A DNA stretch of 20,514 nucleotides from Candidatus Omnitrophota bacterium (GCA_018814505.1 JAHIZQ010000040.1:1-20514), one strand, 5' to 3'; numbered from the stretch's first letter, positions 8,345-16,005 are shown. Made by a program: numbers and translations. The notes: generated by a model not told the origin, from the letters alone.

Positions 8345-8761
8345 ATGAAATATGGCGTTTCTTTGCGGAAGGAAACGGAGCTTAAGAAAAAAATGCGCCG
8401 CTTTGGCGTAAAAGAAAAAGATATTGCGGAAAACTTTGTAAGGTCCAGTGGCCGCGGAGGACAAAACGTTAATAAAGTTGCGACATGTGTTTATTTGAAA
8501 CACAACCCTACGGGAATTGAAGTTAAATGTAAGCAGGCCAGGACACAGGGGCTTAATCGTTTTTTAGCGCGTAGGATACTTGTTGAGAAAATTGAAACTA
8601 AAATATTGGGAAAACTTTCCTCAGAAAAACAGCGGATAGAAAAAATTCGGCGTCAAAAGCGAAAAAGGTCAAAAAAATCCAAAGAAAAAATGCTTGCGGA
8701 CAAGAAAAAGCAGACACAAATAAAGAATCTTAGAAAAAAAATAAGCGTGCATGAAGAATAG
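8345..8761 (+). CDS. RF-1 domain, GGQ-containing ribosome-rescue-type release factor
   Basis: This protein has only the catalytic RF-1 domain of class I release factors, with the GGQ motif in SSGRGGQNVNKVAT (residues 34-47, GGQ 38-40). It lacks the codon-reading domains of RF1/RF2. It ends in a lysine/arginine-rich tail of about 40 residues, as in ArfB (YaeJ) and the mitochondrial rescue factor MTRFR, where the tail enters the empty mRNA channel of stalled ribosomes. It would hydrolyse peptidyl-tRNA on non-stop complexes. The ATG at 8345 has AAGGA 8 bases upstream; an in-frame ATG at 8324 has no good ribosome binding site. The result is 138 residues. The stop codon is embedded in a terminator hairpin. 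Confidence 0.85.
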   Translation: MKYGVSLRKETELKKKMRRFGVKEKDIAENFVRSSGRGGQNVNKVATCVYLKHNPTGIEVKCKQARTQGLNRFLARRILVEKIETKILGKLSSEKQRIEKIRRQKRKRSKKSKEKMLADKKKQTQIKNLRKKISVHEE

Positions 8762-8777
8762 CACGCTTATTTTTTTT
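8734..8777 (+). terminator. Intrinsic terminator overlapping the end of the RF-like gene
   Basis: AATAAGCGTGC (8740-8750) and GCACGCTTATT (8761-8771) form a perfect 11-bp stem with a 10-base loop, extended by A:T pairs and followed by T residues to 8777. The left arm is coding and the stop codon (8759-8761) spans the loop and right arm. The AAGGAGG of the next gene starts only three bases after the T run. Confidence 0.85.
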
Positions 8778-8790
8778 ATAAGGAGGCATT

Positions 8791-10353
8791 GTGGCAAAAA
8801 ACGTGCGTGATTCTTGGGGGTCACGACTGGGTATTATCATGGCGGTTACGGGATCTGCCGTTGGTTTAGGGAATTTTTTGAGGTTTCCGGTACAAGCGGC
8901 AAAGAATGGCGGTGGAGCCTTTATGATACCGTATTTTATTGCGCTTTTACTTGTGGGCATTCCGCTTATGTGGGTTGAATGGTCAATAGGCCGTTACGGC
9001 GGCGGTTTTGAACATTCTTCAGCACCTGGAGTTTTTCATAGTTTATGGCAAAAAAACCGATTTATCAAATATTTCGGAGTGATAGGTATATTCGGGCCGC
9101 TCGTTATCATGATTTACTATACCTATATCGAGTCGTGGACTCTTGCGTATAGTTTTTTCTCATTGACGCAAAAATATGCAGGCATTACGGATCAAATATC
9201 AATGCAGTCTTTTCTTCGGGGGTTTCAGGGGCTTGAAAAAAACCAATATTTTTCAAGCATAGGAACGGCCTACATATTTTTTCTTGTCACTTTTAGTGTA
9301 AACATTACGGTTTTGAATTATGGAATACGCGGCGGGATTGAACGTTTTTGTAAAATTGCGGTTCCGGTGCTTTTTATTTTTGGAATTATTTTGCTTGTTC
9401 GAGTGTTTTCATTAGGCGTGGTAGATTTATCTAAACCCGATTGGAATATTTCTAACGGACTGGGCTATCTGTGGAATCCTGATTTTTCACAGCTTAAAAG
9501 CGCGAAAGTATGGTTGGCGGCTACCGGACAGATATTTTTCACGCTTAGTGTCGGAATAGGTGTAATTTTAACGTACGCGAGCTATTTAAAAAAAGGCGAT
9601 GATGTTGCGCTTTCAGGATTAACGGCCGTAAGTATGAATGAAATGGCGGAAGTTGTTTTAGGTGCCAGCATAGTCATTCCTGCGGCATTTGTATTTTTTG
9701 GGCCGATAGCAATAGGTGATATCGCGAATTCCGGCGCGTTTAATCTAGGGTTTGTGACAATGCCGCTTGTTTTGGGGCAAATGCCGTTTTCTGAAATTTT
9801 TGGTTTTTTATGGTTTGGTTTATTGTTCCTGGCTGGGGTTACGTCATCTGTTTCTCTAGCGCAACCAGCCATAGCTTTTTTGGAAGATGAGTTTAATATA
9901 TCACGAAAACAATCTGTGCTACTATTCGGTATTGTAACTTTTGTTATGTGCAACGCGGCAATATTTTTCTTAAGCAAAGGGGTTGTGGATGAACTGGATT
10001 TTTGGGGAGGAACTTTTTGTTTGGTGCTTTTTGCGACAATTGAAGTGATATTGTTTGGTTGGATATTTGGTATTAATAAAGCATGGGAAGAAGTTCACCA
10101 TGGTGCTGACATGAGACTCCCTCGAATTTATAAACATATAATAAAATATGTAACTCCAACTTTTCTCCTGATTATATTGGGAGCCTGGTTTTTTCAGGAA
10201 TGGTTACCCATAATCAGAATGGACAATGTATCACTAGTTAATCGGCCTTATGTTATCGCGACAAGGGTGGGTTTGTGTTTAATATTTATTGTTTTGGCTG
10301 TACTGGTTAACATAGCCTGGCGGAAACGAAAAATAAAGGGAAGACGCGTATGA
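8791..10353 (+). CDS. Sodium:neurotransmitter symporter (NSS) family amino-acid transporter
   Basis: A polytopic inner-membrane protein of 520 residues with about 12 hydrophobic helices. The NSS signature is at the N-terminus: GSAVGLGNFLRFP (residues 21-33) in TM1, where sodium and substrate bind in LeuT, followed by KNGGGAFMIPYF and WVEWSIGRYGG. It should import an amino acid with Na+; the partner small-subunit gene suggests a MetP-like methionine/alanine transporter. The GTG start at 8791 has AAGGAGG (8780-8786) at good spacing. The RF-like gene and its terminator are just upstream, so expression needs read-through or a promoter inside that gene. The stop overlaps the next start in ATGA. 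Confidence 0.92.
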   Translation: MAKNVRDSWGSRLGIIMAVTGSAVGLGNFLRFPVQAAKNGGGAFMIPYFIALLLVGIPLMWVEWSIGRYGGGFEHSSAPGVFHSLWQKNRFIKYFGVIGIFGPLVIMIYYTYIESWTLAYSFFSLTQKYAGITDQISMQSFLRGFQGLEKNQYFSSIGTAYIFFLVTFSVNITVLNYGIRGGIERFCKIAVPVLFIFGIILLVRVFSLGVVDLSKPDWNISNGLGYLWNPDFSQLKSAKVWLAATGQIFFTLSVGIGVILTYASYLKKGDDVALSGLTAVSMNEMAEVVLGASIVIPAAFVFFGPIAIGDIANSGAFNLGFVTMPLVLGQMPFSEIFGFLWFGLLFLAGVTSSVSLAQPAIAFLEDEFNISRKQSVLLFGIVTFVMCNAAIFFLSKGVVDELDFWGGTFCLVLFATIEVILFGWIFGINKAWEEVHHGADMRLPRIYKHIIKYVTPTFLLIILGAWFFQEWLPIIRMDNVSLVNRPYVIATRVGLCLIFIVLAVLVNIAWRKRKIKGRRV

Positions 10354-10454
10354 GAGTGCTTGGTTGGATATTTATGTTTTTTTCCTGGGGAATGATTTTT
10401 TCTTTATCAGTTTTTTGTTTTAGAAGGATTTTTAGGAAAAAACATGTTGATTAG
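10350..10454 (+). CDS. MetS-like small subunit of the NSS transporter (34 aa)
   Basis: A 34-codon ORF whose ATG overlaps the transporter stop codon in ATGA, implying translational coupling. The product is one hydrophobic helix (LGWIFMFFSWGMIFSLSVFCF, broken here as LGWIFMFFSW then GMIFSLSVFCF) followed by a basic end, FRRIFRKKHVD. This fits the tiny MetS/MaAIMP_sms-type subunits that accompany some bacterial NSS transporters (MetPS of Corynebacterium). It likely sits in the inner membrane with a cytoplasmic basic tail and stabilises or activates the transporter. Position, size and topology are seen; the family assignment is by resemblance, without a profile search. Confidence 0.72.
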   Translation: MRVLGWIFMFFSWGMIFSLSVFCFRRIFRKKHVD

Positions 10455-10474
10455 CAGTGATGTTTAAATTATTT

Positions 10475-10504
10475 TTGCATTCTGTCACAGCATAGTGGTA
10501 TACT
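10475..10504 (+). promoter_or_regulatory. Sigma70-type promoter upstream of the PC4-like gene
   Basis: TTGCAT (10475-10480), an 18-base spacer and TATACT (10499-10504) lie about 95 bases upstream of the PC4-like start. An overlapping TATAAT at 10504-10509 could act as an alternative -10. Confidence 0.5.
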
Positions 10505-10600
10505 ATAATTAATATTACTATGAAACTATACTGTGCTCTTTAGTACGACTGGGTCAATATGCGAAATGAAACAAGCTAGAGTAAAAAAGGAGGCGTCAAA

Positions 10601-10834
10601 ATGGAAAGGGATGTTGCGGTTTTTGAAAAAAACAGATATCAGGATGTGAAAATACGCATATCTGAGTACCAAGGAAATAATGTTATAGACGTTAGAATAT
10701 GGACACAACCGCCGCAAGGGGATGAGAAGGTTCCCACGGGAAAAGGTATTAATATAAACGTAAAACTTTACTCCAAACTGAAAGAAGCTGTTGACGAATT
10801 GGGCAAAGTTCTGAAAGAAAATAATATGATTTAA
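10601..10834 (+). CDS. PC4/p15-like single-stranded nucleic-acid-binding protein
   Basis: A 77-residue protein resembling the C-terminal core of transcriptional coactivator PC4 (p15, PF02229). Beta strands (VKIRISEYQGNNVIDVRIW) are followed by a basic, glycine-containing loop (KVPTGKGININV) and a C-terminal helix (LYSKLKEAVDELGKVLKE). Bacterial members are small homodimeric binders of single-stranded DNA or RNA. The start ATG is preceded by AAAAAAGGAGG at good spacing. The gene has its own promoter and no obvious partner. PilZ follows after a 70-base gap, and only a weak possible hairpin (AGCC near 10851, GGCT near 10868, then T residues) separates them. The call rests on the strand pattern and the K-G-I core, so it is good but not certain. 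Confidence 0.72.
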   Translation: MERDVAVFEKNRYQDVKIRISEYQGNNVIDVRIWTQPPQGDEKVPTGKGININVKLYSKLKEAVDELGKVLKENNMI

Positions 10835-10904
10835 TCTTTTAGCCGCAAGGTATAGTGTATGTGTTATGGCTGGAAAATAGTTTTTTCAAACGGAGAATAT
10901 GCTT

Positions 10905-11360
10905 ATGTCGATTAATGAGGGTAACGTGCAGAAAGAAAAACGACGTTTTATCAGGCATTTGCTTGTTAATCCGCTTGAATTTCAAATTTTTGAAGATGAG
11001 AATTTTCGAAAGTCCGAAACAATTGATGTGAGTGAAGGTGGGCTCATGTTTACTTCCAGAAAAGGTGTAGCCGCGGATGCGATAATAAACCTGCAGGTTC
11101 CTTTGTATGAGAAAATTTTCAAGATTAAAGCAAAAGTAATTCATTCCCAAAAAGACTATAGTACGGGGCTCTACCGGATAGGTGTCGCGTTTGTAAATTA
11201 TTCCGATGCTTTTAAGATCAAGATAATAGAACAGATTTATTTGATTGAAGAGTACCGTGTGTTACGTTCACTTCAAACAGGAAAAGATTTAAGCCTGCCG
11301 GAAGCTTCGCGAGAGTGGATAAAAAGGTATTCCGCAAGATTTAAAAAACTCTATTGGTAA
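10905..11360 (+). CDS. PilZ-domain protein (probable cyclic-di-GMP binding)
   Basis: A 151-residue PilZ-domain protein. The two c-di-GMP-binding motifs are present: RxxxR in EKRRFIRH (R13 and R17) and D/NxSxxG in DVSEGG (D41, S43, G46). A beta-barrel pattern follows to about residue 110, and a charged helical tail of about 40 residues is at the end. It probably acts as a cytosolic c-di-GMP sensor whose partner is unknown; no pilus, flagellar or cellulose gene is nearby. The ATG at 10905 is preferred over the in-frame ATG at 10899 because GGAG (10892-10895) is 9 bases from the former and only 3 from the latter. The thiol peroxidase gene follows after 62 bases. Confidence 0.85.
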   Translation: MSINEGNVQKEKRRFIRHLLVNPLEFQIFEDENFRKSETIDVSEGGLMFTSRKGVAADAIINLQVPLYEKIFKIKAKVIHSQKDYSTGLYRIGVAFVNYSDAFKIKIIEQIYLIEEYRVLRSLQTGKDLSLPEASREWIKRYSARFKKLYW

Positions 11361-11422
11361 TGTAAATACCTGCCTGTTAAATCTTTTTTTAGCTTACAAA
11401 AGGAAGTTATTTAGGAGGAATT

Positions 11423-11950
11423 ATGGAACGTAAAAATGTGGCAACAATTAACGGAGACTCCTTAACCTTGGTGGGAGAAGAAATAAAAATAGGACAATAT
11501 GCTCCGCGGTTTATTGTGAGGGATGCTAATTTATCTGAAAAAGGTCTGGAAAATTTCAAAGATAAGATAAAACTCATTGCGTCAGTACCATCACTAGATA
11601 CTCCCGTATGTGATCTTCAAATAAAACGTTTTAATGATGAAGCAGTAAGTATGTCAAAGGATATTCAGATTATATTCATAAGCATGGATTTGCCCTTCGC
11701 GCAAAAACGTTTTTGTCAGACGTATAACATTAAAAACGTAAAAGTTTTTTCTGACCATAAAGATGCTAATTTTGGGATTAATTACGGTGTTCTTATAAAA
11801 GAATTACGTCTTTTGTCAAGGGCGGTTTTTATTATAGATATGAACGATGTTGTGCGATACTCGCAATATGTAAAAGAAGTAAGTTTGCCGCCTGATTATG
11901 CGGATGTTTTAAAGGCATTAAAGACAATTATTGCCCAAAACCCAAAGTAA
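11423..11950 (+). CDS. tpx: Thiol peroxidase (atypical 2-Cys peroxiredoxin)
   Basis: A Tpx-family peroxiredoxin of 175 residues that reduces hydrogen peroxide and organic hydroperoxides, with electrons from thioredoxin. The active site SVPSLDTPVCD (54-64) supplies Thr60 and the peroxidatic Cys63. Cys98 in KRFCQ is the resolving cysteine, and Arg134 in LSRAVFIID is the conserved arginine. The length is normal, and AGGAGG ends 5 bases before the ATG. The reductase for this chain may be the TrxB encoded about 5 kb downstream. The presence of Tpx in a likely anaerobe points to coping with oxygen stress. Confidence 0.95.
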   Translation: MERKNVATINGDSLTLVGEEIKIGQYAPRFIVRDANLSEKGLENFKDKIKLIASVPSLDTPVCDLQIKRFNDEAVSMSKDIQIIFISMDLPFAQKRFCQTYNIKNVKVFSDHKDANFGINYGVLIKELRLLSRAVFIIDMNDVVRYSQYVKEVSLPPDYADVLKALKTIIAQNPK

Positions 11951-12005
11951 AATAAATTTTTGTAAAATACATAAACAATTTGAAATATAGTTGCCGATAT
12001 CAAAT

Positions 12006-14309
12006 ATGAATTTACGAAGGGCTATAACATGGTCCATGATACTAACTGGGGCCGCCGCCATGGCGTCACAGATAATATTTTTACGTGAATTTTTAATTGT
12101 TTTTTACGGTAACGAAATTTCAATAGGTATTATTCTTGCCTGTTGGTTATTGTGGGGCGCGTTTGGCAGTTGGTTTTTTGGGCGGTTTTCAGACGAAATA
12201 AAAGAAAAAGCACATGTGTTTTCCTCGTGCCAGATTGCATTGGCATTCATCCTACCACTAACACTTATTATCATACGACTAGTAAAACCAGTAATGGGAA
12301 TTGCGACCGGTGAAATAATTGGGTATCTGCCTATGTTCACGGCCGTGTTTGTTGTCTTAAGTTTTTCATGCGCCACAATGGGGTTTATGTTTAGTCTTGC
12401 GTGTCGTATTTACCGGGATAGGAGTAATCTTCCTGAAACCGCGCTTGCCCATATTTATATAGTGGAGGCAATCGGTGCGTTAATCGGAGGTTTTGTTGTC
12501 AGCGGGTTTATGATTAGGGTTGTGACGCCCTTAAGTATTTTGTTTTCATTGTCAGTTCTTAATGTTGTCGCGGCAATTATATTGCGTAGTTCCACGAAAA
12601 TGTTTTCACGAAGAAGAATTTTTAGTTATACGTCAATTCTTTTGCTTGTAATGTTGGTTGTGGGAATGGTCTTAGGCGGAGTACGTTTATTACGAGAATT
12701 TTCTTTGGGGCAATTGTGGAAAGGATTTAATGTTATTGAATCCAGAAATTCGGTTTATGGGAATATCACCGTTACAAAAAAAGGCAGGGAAACATCTTTT
12801 TATGAAAACGGCCTGCATTTATACACAGTGCCGGATGATTTTTCCGCTGAACAAGCGGTTCATTTCGCGCTTCTTGAAAACACAGATTTTTCAAGAGTGC
12901 TTTTAATCGGCGGTGGTATAGGAGGGTTATTAAAAGAGGTTTTAAAGTATCCGGTGAATCAAGTTGATTACGTGGAATTAGATTCGACTATTATTGATGA
13001 AGCTGAAAAACATCTTGATCCCATAGATTCTGCCCCTCTTAAAGACGCTAGGGTAACCATAATAAACGAGGACGGGCGTTTTTTTGTAAAAAGAACGAAT
13101 AAAAAATATTCTACCGTGATAATTAATCTAGGCGATCCGTATACAATACAGCTTAATCGGTTTTATACAGTCGGCTTTTTTCAGGAATTAAACCGCATCC
13201 TTACAGATAACGGAATAGTGTCATTTTCTTTAACATCATCCGACAATTATATAGGGGATGAATTAAAAGATTATTTAAGCTCCATATATATCAGCGCGTC
13301 TAAAGTTTTCCCCGATGTTCTGCTTATTCCGGGCGATACGGTTTATTTTTTGCTTTCGAATAAACGGAACGTTTTGACCGGAGACCCGGGAATTCTTATG
13401 TCGCGTTTACGGGAATTGGGAATTGACGCGAAATATGTCAGAGAATATTATTTATTTGATAAATTGTCCAAAGAACGTTTGCAGTATGTTAAAAATGTGG
13501 TAGAAAAAGACGCTAACGCGAAAGTGAACGAAGATTTTAGGCCCGTTGCTTATTATTATGCGACTTTATTTTGGGGAACGCATTTTGATTCTCCTTTTTT
13601 TAGGAAATTCTTACGAAGTGTGGAAAGCAAAAATATATGGACAATTGCGATTTTAGTGTGCCTTGTTATTGTGATGTTTGGTTTTTTTGACAGAAAAAAA
13701 CAGGGAAAACGTACGGTTTTGTTGTCGGTGATGACAACGGGATTCGCGGAAATAGTATTTCAGATTGTGGTTCTCTTTTCATTTCAGGTGATATACGGGT
13801 ATGTGTTTTATAAGCTAGGCATAATTTTAACGTTTTTTATGGTTGGCCTGGCTTTCGGTGGTTGGATAATTTCGCGAAACATTCAGCGGATACGTGATTA
13901 TATGAAAGTTTTTCAGTGGACACAGATATGTATTTGTCTTTATCCACTAATGCTTCCACCACTATTTTTATGGTTTGCTAAGGCCCAGTCCAATGTTGTT
14001 TCCTGGACTGGGGCAAATCTTATTTTTCCACTACTTCCGATTGTTGCCGGAACAATCGGAGGTATACAGTTTCCACTTGCTAATAAAATTTATCTTGAAA
14101 ATCCGGAAAATTTCGGAAGAGTTGCCGGACTAAGTTATGGATTAGACCTAATGGGGGCATGTTTCGGAGCGCTTTTATCCGCCGCGTTTTTAATTCCGAT
14201 ATTAGGTATTTTTCAAACCTGTTTACTAACTGCGGTTATAAATATGTCTGTACTTGTCGCGCTTATGTTGGCAAGCCGTAAATCGGTCAGTGTGGTTAAT
14301 CGTGCTTAG
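12006..14309 (+). CDS. Polytopic membrane protein with internal spermidine-synthase-like domain
   Basis: A 767-residue protein with about seven N-terminal hydrophobic helices (residues 5-225), a soluble spermidine-synthase-like Rossmann domain (about 240-530) and about seven C-terminal helices (540-755). SAM-fold motifs are VLLIGGGIGG (298-307), the acidic VELD (323-326) and NEDGR (354-358). The polyamine-synthase position reads IINLGDPY (372-379), so the catalytic Asp of true SpeE (DSxDP) appears to be Asn374. The following NRFYTVGFF is typical of membrane-fused homologues. A polyamine or related aminopropyl transfer role is therefore doubtful. No speD or other polyamine gene is nearby. The ATG at 12006 was chosen over a TTG at 11991; neither has a strong ribosome binding site. 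Confidence 0.85.
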   Translation: MNLRRAITWSMILTGAAAMASQIIFLREFLIVFYGNEISIGIILACWLLWGAFGSWFFGRFSDEIKEKAHVFSSCQIALAFILPLTLIIIRLVKPVMGIATGEIIGYLPMFTAVFVVLSFSCATMGFMFSLACRIYRDRSNLPETALAHIYIVEAIGALIGGFVVSGFMIRVVTPLSILFSLSVLNVVAAIILRSSTKMFSRRRIFSYTSILLLVMLVVGMVLGGVRLLREFSLGQLWKGFNVIESRNSVYGNITVTKKGRETSFYENGLHLYTVPDDFSAEQAVHFALLENTDFSRVLLIGGGIGGLLKEVLKYPVNQVDYVELDSTIIDEAEKHLDPIDSAPLKDARVTIINEDGRFFVKRTNKKYSTVIINLGDPYTIQLNRFYTVGFFQELNRILTDNGIVSFSLTSSDNYIGDELKDYLSSIYISASKVFPDVLLIPGDTVYFLLSNKRNVLTGDPGILMSRLRELGIDAKYVREYYLFDKLSKERLQYVKNVVEKDANAKVNEDFRPVAYYYATLFWGTHFDSPFFRKFLRSVESKNIWTIAILVCLVIVMFGFFDRKKQGKRTVLLSVMTTGFAEIVFQIVVLFSFQVIYGYVFYKLGIILTFFMVGLAFGGWIISRNIQRIRDYMKVFQWTQICICLYPLMLPPLFLWFAKAQSNVVSWTGANLIFPLLPIVAGTIGGIQFPLANKIYLENPENFGRVAGLSYGLDLMGACFGALLSAAFLIPILGIFQTCLLTAVINMSVLVALMLASRKSVSVVNRA

Positions 14310-14320
14310 CATGAAGTGCC

Positions 14321-14368
14321 TCGTATGTCGGTTATAATTGTAAGTCTATATACGATGACTACATACGA
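14321..14368. repeat. Inverted repeat TCGTATGT / ACATACGA after the spermidine-synthase-like gene
   Basis: TCGTATGT (14321-14328) and ACATACGA (14361-14368) are perfect 8-base arms around about 32 bases that also contain ATACGAT. The same TCGTATGTCG 10-mer recurs at 17705-17714, likewise about 10 bases after a stop codon. Confidence 0.55.
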
Positions 14369-14385
14369 CGTGCGATAATAAGTCC

Positions 14386-14414
14386 TTGTTCAAATTCATG
14401 ATACGATATATAAT
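14386..14414 (+). promoter_or_regulatory. Sigma70-type promoter for the small coiled-coil/metV operon
   Basis: TTGTTC (14386-14391), a 17-base spacer and a perfect TATAAT (14409-14414) lie about 60 bases upstream of the 51-codon gene. The -35 is weak; the -10 is good. Confidence 0.5.
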
Positions 14415-14472
14415 TATGCTTTGAAAAATAAGAACCTGGTTTTACTTATAAATGGAAAGGATAGAAAAAATA

Positions 14473-14628
14473 ATGTTTGATTTAAACAAATTGGGTGATA
14501 TGGCAAAAATGGCTCGTGATGCCAAACAGATTCAAACAGATCAACAAAAAATCCAGAGAGAACAGATTGAACTTTTGCGTAAGATCTCGGCACAGCTTGA
14601 TTCTGTTTTGGGGTTATTGAGGAAATAG
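14473..14628 (+). CDS. Small coiled-coil protein (51 aa)
   Basis: A 51-codon ORF preceded by AAAGGA 11 bases upstream; an in-frame ATG at 14452 would add seven residues. The product starts MFDLNKLGDMAKMARDAKQ and continues as one long amphipathic, Gln/Lys/Arg-rich helix with leucines near the end (LDSVLGLLRK), likely a coiled coil. The start resembles the first helix of YbaB/EbfC nucleoid proteins, but the DNA-binding core of that family is missing. It lies 31 bases before MetV with a promoter upstream, so it seems to be the first gene of that operon. I cannot assign a function. Confidence 0.62.
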   Translation: MFDLNKLGDMAKMARDAKQIQTDQQKIQREQIELLRKISAQLDSVLGLLRK

Positions 14629-14659
14629 AGTTAAGTGAAGCTAACAACAAAGGCTATTT

Positions 14660-15319
14660 ATGATAATAACACGGCAGAAAAAAATATCAGAAATATTGGA
14701 TACGATAAAAACAAAGAATAATGTTTTTTTGGTCGGGTGTACTTTGTGCGCGACTGTGTGCAAGACTGGAGGAGAAAAGGAACTTAAAAATCTGGCAGAA
14801 TTTCTGAAAAAAGAAGGAAAGCGCGTTACCGGATGGGTGATTCTAGATCCTGCATGCAACCTTTTACAGGTAAAAAAACTGAAACGCGATAGAGCAAAAG
14901 AAATAGAAGCTTCGGATATTATTCTTAGCTTGGCTTGCGGCGGCGGCACACAGGCAATAGCTGAGATTTTTGACAATAAAAAAGTTTCTCCGGCAAATGA
15001 TACACTTTTTCAGGGAGAAATTACGGAATTAACATTGAAAAAAGCCCGGTTTGAAGAAAAATGTTCGCTTTGCGGTGAATGTCTGTTGGATGAGACAGCC
15101 GGAATGTGTCCGGTAAGCCTTTGTCCGAAAGGATTAATGAACGGGCCTTGCGGCGGTGTTAAAAACAAAAAGTGTGAAGTCAGCGATGAGCTTGATTGCG
15201 CTTGGGTGCTTATTTATGAAAGATTAAAAAAGCGAAATGAACTCGAACAAATAAAAAAAATTAGAGGGCCAAGAGATTATAGCCGTCTTAAAAAACCACA
15301 AAAGCTTGAATTAAAATGA
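14660..15319 (+). CDS. metV: MetV-like methylenetetrahydrofolate reductase C-terminal (MTHFR_C) protein
   Basis: A 219-residue cysteine-rich protein of the MTHFR_C family (PF12225). It corresponds to MetV, the small partner of MetF in the methylene-THF reductase of acetogens such as Moorella, which feeds the methyl branch of the Wood-Ljungdahl pathway. Visible metal-ligand candidates are C27-x2-C30-x3-C34, C66, C93, and a ferredoxin-like cluster C135-x2-C138-x2-C141 with C150, C155 and C164 in the MNGPCGG motif. The start ATG follows AAAGG at 6 bases. It overlaps the YggS gene in ATGA. No metF lies next to it here, so the catalytic subunit must be elsewhere if this complex exists. Confidence 0.82.
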   Translation: MIITRQKKISEILDTIKTKNNVFLVGCTLCATVCKTGGEKELKNLAEFLKKEGKRVTGWVILDPACNLLQVKKLKRDRAKEIEASDIILSLACGGGTQAIAEIFDNKKVSPANDTLFQGEITELTLKKARFEEKCSLCGECLLDETAGMCPVSLCPKGLMNGPCGGVKNKKCEVSDELDCAWVLIYERLKKRNELEQIKKIRGPRDYSRLKKPQKLELK

Positions 15320-15981
15320 GTATAGGTTACATTAGGCGTAATGTTGAAGATATTTTGAAAGAGATTCCATCTCATGTCAAACTTGTTGCCGCGGCAAAGA
15401 CAAGAAGCCCTGAAGAAGTTTTAGAAGTAATTTCTTGTGGTATAAAAGCAATAGGTGAAAATTATGTTCAGGACACAGTAAAGGCTTTTGAGGTAATTAA
15501 ACATTCTGCAGAATGGCATTTTATAGGCCATTTACAAAAGAACAAAATAAAAAAAGCTGTTGAAATCTTTGATGTGATTGAGACGGTTGATTCAATTGAA
15601 CTTGCCGGCAATATTCAAGAAAAATGCTGTCAAATAAATAAAATTATGAAGGTATTTATTGAAATTAACAGTGGCCGGGAACCGCAAAAGTTTGGAGTGT
15701 TTCCGGAAAACGCGGTAGAACTGATAAAAGCCATATCAAAATTAAATTATGTCAAAGTAGAAGGCCTGATGACAATGGGGCCTTATTCTGGCGATCCTGA
15801 AACAGCACGGCCGTATTTTTCAGAGACAAAAAAACTTTTTGATGAAATTAAAACAAAAAGTCTGAGGAATGTTGATATGAAATATTTGTCAATGGGGATG
15901 ACAAATTCGTACAAGGTTGCGATATCTGAAGGTGCGAACATCGTGCGGATAGGTACAAAGATTTTTGGCGAAAGAAAATAA
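15316..15981 (+). CDS. yggS: YggS/PLPBP pyridoxal-phosphate homeostasis protein
   Basis: A 221-residue alanine-racemase-fold protein of the YggS/PROSC family, which binds PLP and buffers cellular vitamin B6 and amino-acid pools without clear catalysis. Lys28 in VAAAKTRSPEE is the PLP-binding lysine, followed by IGENYVQD, WHFIGHLQKNK and VEGLMTMG. The SMGMTNSYKVAISEGANIVR block near residues 192-211 has the family phosphate-binding region, with MTNSYK where MSxDxx is usual. The length is normal. Its ATG overlaps the metV stop by four bases, so the two are translationally coupled. Confidence 0.92.
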   Translation: MSIGYIRRNVEDILKEIPSHVKLVAAAKTRSPEEVLEVISCGIKAIGENYVQDTVKAFEVIKHSAEWHFIGHLQKNKIKKAVEIFDVIETVDSIELAGNIQEKCCQINKIMKVFIEINSGREPQKFGVFPENAVELIKAISKLNYVKVEGLMTMGPYSGDPETARPYFSETKKLFDEIKTKSLRNVDMKYLSMGMTNSYKVAISEGANIVRIGTKIFGERK

Positions 15982-16005
15982 AAATATTAAGGCAGGAGAA
16001 AAATT

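Noticed and set aside
9582-9977. 131-codon open frame on the - strand inside the NSS transporter gene
   Set aside because: Antisense shadow of a conserved membrane-protein gene; low-complexity Pro/Asn/Thr-rich translation with no domain.
10848-10886. Possible hairpin or riboswitch before the PilZ gene
   Set aside because: Only 4 bp of AGCC/GGCT plus bulged A:T pairs around a long loop; no GEMM (c-di-GMP) riboswitch core features were seen.
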